10,082 nucleotides of DNA from assembly GCA_964486145.1 (NCBI GenBank), contig CAZAMT010000141.1, forward strand, positions 1-10,082. Direction: 5' to 3'. Shown here one piece after another: positions 5,773 through 10,082 of this stretch. The DNA is from CAZAMT01 sp964486145. Its GTDB lineage: Bacteria; Bacteroidota; Bacteroidia; Bacteroidales; JAAAOM01. Each line of letters begins with the position of its first letter. Position 1 is the stretch's first letter. Both the position numbers and the translations under genes were made by a program. Below the pieces are notes generated by a model. The model was given only the letters and a program-made list of their open reading frames with translations, did not search any database and was not told the origin of the DNA.

Positions 5773-8067
5773 TTCTAAAGTTTCCACCGCTTGCTTTACC
5801 TGCTCAGCTTCGGGGTAATCATTCAGAATTTCATTACCATACTCAAGCGCCTTTTTTAATTGGTTATTATCAATATAAAACCTCATTAATTCCATGCGGC
5901 TGTTGAGATTATCGACTACTTCAATTTCCATTTTCAGAAATTGTTCAGCTTTTTCTTTATCTTTCATAAAATCGTACATCATGGCAATGTTGTGATGTAT
6001 ACGCGGACGTTCGGGAGTCATCTCCTTTACTTTTAACAGGGTAGATAACGATTCGGTGTATTTCCCCATCTCGGTTAACAGCAAACCCAGCGAAAAAAGG
6101 GCTTCAGCATCTTCAGGCTCTCTTTGAAGATACTCCCTGAACAACTTCTCCGCCTGATCGTTCTGTTTGAGGCGGTTATAGAGATAAGCCAGGTTTAATT
6201 TAATAAAGTAAAGTTCGCTATCCTGCTCCAATGCAAGCAGATAATACTTTTTGGACTGTTGCAGTTTATTCTGATTGTAATAGAAATTAGCCAGATTCAC
6301 TTTTCCGGTAGGAAAATCGGCATTATAAAAAAGCACTTGTTCGTATTCTTTCAGTACCTTTTGATATACGTCCTTATAACTGGATGGTATTTGCTCCTCC
6401 CCAATCTGCATCAGGCGTTGCGCTGCCTCGTATCTCACTGCTTTGGTGTCATCGGTAAGGGCACTTAGTAAAAGGTTGATGTTTTTTTCATTTTGCACCT
6501 GCAAAGAGCGAATAGATGATAGCCGGAAAGAAGGATTCAGGTGGTTTATGTATTTTTCAGACAAATCCGAAACAGAATCCTGGTAGTAAAAACCTATTTT
6601 TTCCAGTGCCAGGCTGCGTATATTTGGCGGGTAAAGATCGTTTTCCAGAATCGCTTTTAATTCAGTTACTGCTCCGGGTTTTTGAGCTTTGGCTCCGGCT
6701 AAACCTTCGGAGTAATGATATCGACGGCTTTCACCAAACCATTGGGTGATGTAACGATCGGCCCATTGGTTGGTTTCATCGGTATGACACTGATTGCAGG
6801 CATTAGGCGTTCCGTGTTTTATAGATAAATCGGGACGCGGAATCCGGAAGCTGTGATCCCTTCGATAATCCACACCCATGTAATACCTTCCGTGCATATG
6901 GCAATTGATGCACTCGGTACCCGACCCCACTTCAAACTTAACCCCCGACTCAGAAATAACCGGTTCACCTGGCATGCCGGCTTCTTTATGAAAATGGTGA
7001 TTGTAGCTGTTGTAGGTTTCAGCATGATGACACTGAAGACAGAGATCATTGCCTTCAAACAGCAGTTCGGTGCTGTGTACATTATGACAGTCATTGCATT
7101 GTACTTCTCTTTCATACATTTTGCTTTGCAGGAAAGAAGCATACACATAATCCTCGTCCAATATCTGGCCATCAATAAACCACGATGGCTCATCCGGTAG
7201 ATCGGGAATGCTGTGGTCGTAAATGCTGTGGGTTGAATGATCAAAATCGGCCAACGAGTGTTTACGGGAATGACACCGTACGCAATTGTCAACATATTGA
7301 ACCTGGTCGATGCCACTTGTTTTAACTACCAGCCCGTAGTTAACAAAATCTTCACGCGAATACTCCGGCAAATTTGCCCATTCCACATGACGCGACCCTG
7401 CTCCGTGACATGCTTCACAGCTCACATCAATCTCCGAGTAAGTGGTATGATAACTATCTGTTTCGTGATTATACCCCTTTACCAGGTTCGTAGAATGACA
7501 TTCAGCACACATTCCATTCCAGTTTTGGGCCTGATTGGTCCAGTGCAGCCAGTTTTCGTGTTCAATTGTATCATTTTTATAAATAGAGTCAGCCATATGA
7601 TACCAAACACTGTCGATGGTGTTCCAGGTAAGGGGAAGCGTTTGCAGTCTCCCGCGATCAAATTCCACCAGGTATTGCTGGAGGGGAGTAAAGCCAAAAA
7701 CATATTTCACCTCAAACTCCTGCATGGTCCCGTCTTCGCCATCGGTATAGACAAAAAACCTGTCTTCTTCGCGGTACATTTTATGTGTTTTCCCATGTGT
7801 TTCGAGGGTAAAGTCTGAAAAATTGCCTAATACGGTAGAATCATTCGCCACATCCATAGCTTTGTCATGATGCGATCCTATCCAGTCATTATATTCGCCG
7901 AGATGACATTCACGGCAACTTTCCTTACCAACAAATACTGATGATTTATCATTGACTTGATTTTCAGGCAAGAATAACAGTGCTTTTATAAGTATATAAA
8001 CGGGGAACATTAAAATAGCTGCCATCCCCAGTATTCGCAGTGTTTTTTTATATGTTGAAATATCCAT
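5761..8067 (-). CDS. Membrane-anchored octaheme cytochrome c with HEAT and TPR repeats
   Basis: A 768-residue protein. Residues about 11-33 are hydrophobic (signal anchor or uncleaved signal), placing the rest in the periplasm. Eight CxxCH heme c sites are present, with His at 55, 191, 221, 266, 328, 347, 390 and 428. The first region resembles the cytochrome c554/c-prime multiheme family (ESCRECH, then MCAECHSTN, SCEACHGAGSRH). His-rich stretches such as HHFH (357-360) could supply distal ligands. Residues about 465-560 look like HEAT-type repeats and about 575-760 like four or five TPRs (for example 651-684), usually protein-docking modules. The architecture recurs in uncharacterised cytochromes of Proteobacteria and Planctomycetota; function unknown. 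It starts 2 nt after the Rieske stop codon, so translational coupling is likely. As third gene after cytochrome b and Rieske it is the candidate electron acceptor replacing cytochrome c1/f. A reductase role is possible but unsupported by visible catalytic motifs. Confidence 0.93.
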   Translation of the reverse strand: MDISTYKKTLRILGMAAILMFPVYILIKALLFLPENQVNDKSSVFVGKESCRECHLGEYNDWIGSHHDKAMDVANDSTVLGNFSDFTLETHGKTHKMYREEDRFFVYTDGEDGTMQEFEVKYVFGFTPLQQYLVEFDRGRLQTLPLTWNTIDSVWYHMADSIYKNDTIEHENWLHWTNQAQNWNGMCAECHSTNLVKGYNHETDSYHTTYSEIDVSCEACHGAGSRHVEWANLPEYSREDFVNYGLVVKTSGIDQVQYVDNCVRCHSRKHSLADFDHSTHSIYDHSIPDLPDEPSWFIDGQILDEDYVYASFLQSKMYEREVQCNDCHNVHSTELLFEGNDLCLQCHHAETYNSYNHHFHKEAGMPGEPVISESGVKFEVGSGTECINCHMHGRYYMGVDYRRDHSFRIPRPDLSIKHGTPNACNQCHTDETNQWADRYITQWFGESRRYHYSEGLAGAKAQKPGAVTELKAILENDLYPPNIRSLALEKIGFYYQDSVSDLSEKYINHLNPSFRLSSIRSLQVQNEKNINLLLSALTDDTKAVRYEAAQRLMQIGEEQIPSSYKDVYQKVLKEYEQVLFYNADFPTGKVNLANFYYNQNKLQQSKKYYLLALEQDSELYFIKLNLAYLYNRLKQNDQAEKLFREYLQREPEDAEALFSLGLLLTEMGKYTESLSTLLKVKEMTPERPRIHHNIAMMYDFMKDKEKAEQFLKMEIEVVDNLNSRMELMRFYIDNNQLKKALEYGNEILNDYPEAEQVKQAVETLENQL

Positions 8068-8069
8068 GA

Positions 8070-8540
8070 TTAAGCATACTTTACTTGTGAACGTTTATAT
8101 TTTTGACGTCTAACCGGGTGGTTGACATCCACATATACCTTGTTGTTTCTGAGGCTTACAGGGAAATAATCAAGAGCACGATTCGCAGGAGGAGAGAGTA
8201 CCTCTCCCTTATTATTAAAAGCAGAAGCATGACATGGACATTCAAACCTGTGGTTATTGACTCTGTATTGAACGGTACATCCTAAATGTGTACATTTTGA
8301 GGAAACAGCCAGAAACCCGCCATCTTCCAAACGGTATAGATAGAACATGTAAGAACTGAAAGGATATATTTTACCTTTTTCAAAAAAGGAAATTTCCCCG
8401 GCCTCAAATAAATTTTCATTGGCCATATCATTTTTTCGCGTTTTTAGCAATCGAAAAAAAATGTATATAAATTGCAGGGACAATAACGTATAAAAGAATC
8501 GTCTGAAAAAATTTCTGCGGTTTATTATTGGTTTTTTCAT
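8070..8540 (-). CDS. Rieske [2Fe-2S] iron-sulfur protein of a cytochrome bc/b6f-like complex
   Basis: A 156-residue Rieske protein (numbering from the ATG at 8540). C83-T-H85-L-G-C88 and C101-P-C103-H104 give the cluster ligands Cys83, His85, Cys101, His104, and Cys88 with Cys103 the usual disulfide. The N-terminus has N-R-R-N-F-F-R-R (7-14), a Tat-like twin arginine, followed by one hydrophobic anchor (about 15-30). The cluster-binding domain is therefore on the periplasmic face, where it takes electrons from quinol at the cytochrome b Qo site. After the second motif the sequence is A-S-A-F: the Ser is kept, but Phe108 stands where high-potential Rieske proteins have Tyr, which predicts a lower midpoint potential. 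A TTG 12 nt upstream could add four residues, but the ATG gives the cleaner Tat-like start. Cytochrome b ends 26 nt upstream and the octaheme gene starts 2 nt downstream. Confidence 0.93.
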   Translation of the reverse strand: MKKPIINRRNFFRRFFYTLLSLQFIYIFFRLLKTRKNDMANENLFEAGEISFFEKGKIYPFSSYMFYLYRLEDGGFLAVSSKCTHLGCTVQYRVNNHRFECPCHASAFNNKGEVLSPPANRALDYFPVSLRNNKVYVDVNHPVRRQKYKRSQVKYA

Positions 8541-8551
8541 GTGTATACACA
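8540..8551. promoter_or_regulatory. 12-bp perfect palindrome at the Rieske start codon
   Basis: TGTGTATACACA is self-complementary and ends on the first base of the Rieske ATG. It sits in the 26-nt spacer between cytochrome b and Rieske. It could be a protein-binding site or a small RNA structure affecting Rieske translation; chance is also possible. Confidence 0.3.
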
Positions 8552-8566
8552 ATAAGTATTCTGGTA

Positions 8567-9844
8567 TTAGAAAAATATTAACTGCATGTTTTCTCCTCTC
8601 AGTAAACTACCAGTCAGCATCATCGTAATATATGCACCAAGGATAATAGTAACTGCGGCGATTATAAGCTCACTTTTACCTGCCTTTTTTCGTTTCTTAA
8701 GAAACAGTAGGAAACCACCCGCCGGTGCCAGATAAAGAAGCGTAGAGAGTATTCCTGTGCTGATGAATGGATGCCAGGTAAGGAGGTTGCTTTTTTCTGC
8801 AGCCACAATATCGCTGAGGAGGATAAAAGCAAAGGTGAAAATGACTGAAAACACCGCTGAAGACAGGGCTGTTTTTTTTCCGTTTTCTGAATGAAACCAT
8901 ACGCCTTGATTGAGATCGGGATAGTCAATGTAAGGAATGATTATGAAAAAAATAATGACCGCCATGGGAATGATAAATGAACCAAATACCGGGTGCACGT
9001 GCATTAACAGCTCCTGAAACCCCATAAAATACCACGGAGCCTTGCTTGGGTTTGGGCTTACCATTGGTTTTGCTTTCTCTAAAAGAGGAGCGTCTACAAA
9101 AATAGAAAAAAGAAATAAACCACATATCATGACAAGGGCAACAACTGCCTCTTTGGAAGTCAGGTACGGGTGTACGTCTGTTTTTTGGCTGTTTTTATCC
9201 GGCGGGAGTGCAACGCCCCCGGCTTTTCTGACAAGCCAGAAATGTATGGACATAAAGAAAACCAGCAGTAATGGAAGTAGTCCGGTATGGAAATGATAAA
9301 ACCGGAGCAGGGTGTCTTTATTTACCGTTTCGCCATCCCTGATAAGATCGGCCAGGCCACCACCAATTACAGGAATATAACCGAGCATGTTTGTCATTAT
9401 GGTGACTGCCCAGTACGAAAGTTGATCCCAGGGAAGCAGATAACCAGTAAAGTTGGCGCCAATTACCAAAAACATCAGAGCCAACCCATAAAGCCAGTTT
9501 TTTTTTCGTTTACGAAAAATTGACTGGGAATAAAAAACCCTTGCTAAATGAAGAAAACTAACAACTACCAAAAGCATAGCACTCCAGTAATGAAAATTTC
9601 TGAGAAGCCGACCAAATAACATCTCATTTTGAATCATCAGTATTGAGTCATAGGCTTTTCCTGCCGATGGGATATAAAGAAATTTTAACATTAATCCTGT
9701 AACAAAGAGCAGAGTAAAAAGCAATGCGGCCATTCCGCCCAGACCAAAAGTGCGATTGAAAGCAATAGCACGTGTATCAATCTTTGCAGGATGAAGATGC
9801 AACAGGAAATTAGTGATTGCACTACGTTTGGAAGTATAGTTCAT
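8567..9844 (-). CDS. Fused cytochrome b (b6 plus subunit IV-like) of a Rieske/cytochrome b complex
   Basis: A 425-residue membrane protein with about nine hydrophobic segments, the quinol-oxidising core of a bc-type complex. The N-terminal half aligns by eye with cytochrome b6: heme b ligands His85/His99 and His186/His201. The 15-residue step between the second pair is the b6-type spacing (14 in mitochondrial-type bc1). LLPWDQLSYWAV (136-147) and IPVIGGGLADLIRDG (157-171) are b6-like. The subunit IV-like half contains the Qo motif as K268-A-P-W271-Y instead of PEWY. FGLGG (33-37) replaces the b6 YCLGG, so the Cys that binds heme cn is absent. About three extra hydrophobic helices follow (327-412), making it longer than b6 plus a minimal subunit IV. 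It is the first gene of the operon with Rieske and the octaheme cytochrome. The ATG (9844) is the only sensible start ahead of the first conserved residues. Confidence 0.94.
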   Translation of the reverse strand: MNYTSKRSAITNFLLHLHPAKIDTRAIAFNRTFGLGGMAALLFTLLFVTGLMLKFLYIPSAGKAYDSILMIQNEMLFGRLLRNFHYWSAMLLVVVSFLHLARVFYSQSIFRKRKKNWLYGLALMFLVIGANFTGYLLPWDQLSYWAVTIMTNMLGYIPVIGGGLADLIRDGETVNKDTLLRFYHFHTGLLPLLLVFFMSIHFWLVRKAGGVALPPDKNSQKTDVHPYLTSKEAVVALVMICGLFLFSIFVDAPLLEKAKPMVSPNPSKAPWYFMGFQELLMHVHPVFGSFIIPMAVIIFFIIIPYIDYPDLNQGVWFHSENGKKTALSSAVFSVIFTFAFILLSDIVAAEKSNLLTWHPFISTGILSTLLYLAPAGGFLLFLKKRKKAGKSELIIAAVTIILGAYITMMLTGSLLRGENMQLIFF

Positions 9845-9894
9845 AATAATGGTAAAAGCATGTTGAGATCCCTTGAAAAAGAATATTTTCGTCT

Positions 9895-9902
9895 CAAATA
9901 TA
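9895..9902 (-). promoter_or_regulatory. Candidate Bacteroidetes -7 promoter element for the cytochrome b operon
   Basis: The minus strand reads TATATTTG, an exact match to TAnnTTTG, 50 nt upstream of the cytochrome b ATG. Transcription would start some 40-45 nt before the ATG. No clear -33 TTG is seen at the usual spacing, so the match may be weak or accidental in this AT-rich spacer. Confidence 0.45.
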
Positions 9903-9971
9903 GAAAATTTTTTAGAGGTTTAGGTGTTTTGTAAACGAAAGAAAGAATTTTCCGGGTGTCAATTTAGAGCT

Positions 9972-10020
9972 GCTATAAATAAAACAATACACCGAATTAT
10001 ACTACCCGGTATTTATAAGC
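9972..10020. repeat. Interrupted inverted repeat upstream of the electron-transfer operon
   Basis: GCTATAAAT (9972-9980) can pair with ATTTATAAGC (10011-10020) with one bulged A. Inside it ACCG (9991-9994) faces CGGT (10007-10010). It lies about 130-175 nt upstream of the cytochrome b start, a position compatible with a regulatory site or with the terminator of an upstream gene outside the window. The remaining sequence from 9845 to 10082 shows no gene. Confidence 0.2.
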
Positions 10021-10082
10021 AAAGCCTATACGGCAATTGAACAAATGTCATTAGCACCTTTTGTAAAAGTCGTGATATAATG

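Noticed and set aside
7237..7818. Plus-strand open frame of 193 codons inside the octaheme cytochrome gene
   Set aside because: It lies opposite several CxxCH motifs. Its translation has no recognisable family, and no start context or neighbour supports it.
8541..8552. TTG start giving a Rieske protein four residues longer
   Set aside because: The ATG at 8540 gives a compact Lys-rich, twin-arginine N-terminus typical of Rieske proteins. The extra residues (L/M-C-I-H) add no feature, although the TTG cannot be excluded.
10080..10082. ATG at the right end of the plus strand as the start of a divergent gene
   Set aside because: Only the triplet is inside the window. No ribosome site, promoter or following codons can be judged.

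Overview
The window suggests a Bacteroidota (Bacteroidetes-type) genome, probably a draft or metagenome-assembled one. The evidence is the low GC, the AT-rich spacers without Shine-Dalgarno sequences, one match to the Bacteroidetes -7 promoter consensus TAnnTTTG, and a polysaccharide-utilisation style sulfatase. The family is not determined. A run of exactly 100 N (5315-5414) marks a scaffold join. All five supported genes lie on the minus strand, so the window reads biologically from right to left.

Region A (9844 down to 5761) is a tight electron-transfer operon in the order cytochrome b, Rieske iron-sulfur protein, octaheme cytochrome c with HEAT/TPR tail. A candidate promoter lies just upstream of cytochrome b, and the Rieske and octaheme genes are 2 nt apart. 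Together they look like a Rieske/cytochrome b quinol-oxidising complex whose usual cytochrome c1 or f is replaced by a large membrane-anchored octaheme protein. The cytochrome b has b6-type heme spacing, lacks the Cys that binds heme cn, and has A-P-W-Y at the PEWY position. The Rieske protein has Phe where high-potential forms have Tyr. These features are consistent with a low-potential menaquinone chain. This is the most interesting part of the window.

Region B (5290-5760) is non-coding. It holds a perfect hairpin with a GAGA tetraloop across the octaheme stop codon, several further inverted repeats, a possible LacI-type operator half-match, and a 13-bp tandem repeat that flanks both sides of the N gap and abuts the next start codon.

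Region C (5289 down to 16) is a carbohydrate-related cluster. It contains a Tat-exported Gfo/Idh/MocA-type oxidoreductase, then a 1167-residue secreted fusion of an S1 formylglycine sulfatase and a GH78 alpha-L-rhamnosidase, then a Uma2-type PD-(D/E)XK protein that appears truncated by a small deletion. The sulfatase-rhamnosidase fusion points to use of a sulfated, rhamnose-containing polysaccharide such as the green-algal ulvan, hence probably a marine or coastal habitat. No SusC/SusD pair, polysaccharide lyase or regulator is inside the window, so the substrate remains an inference.
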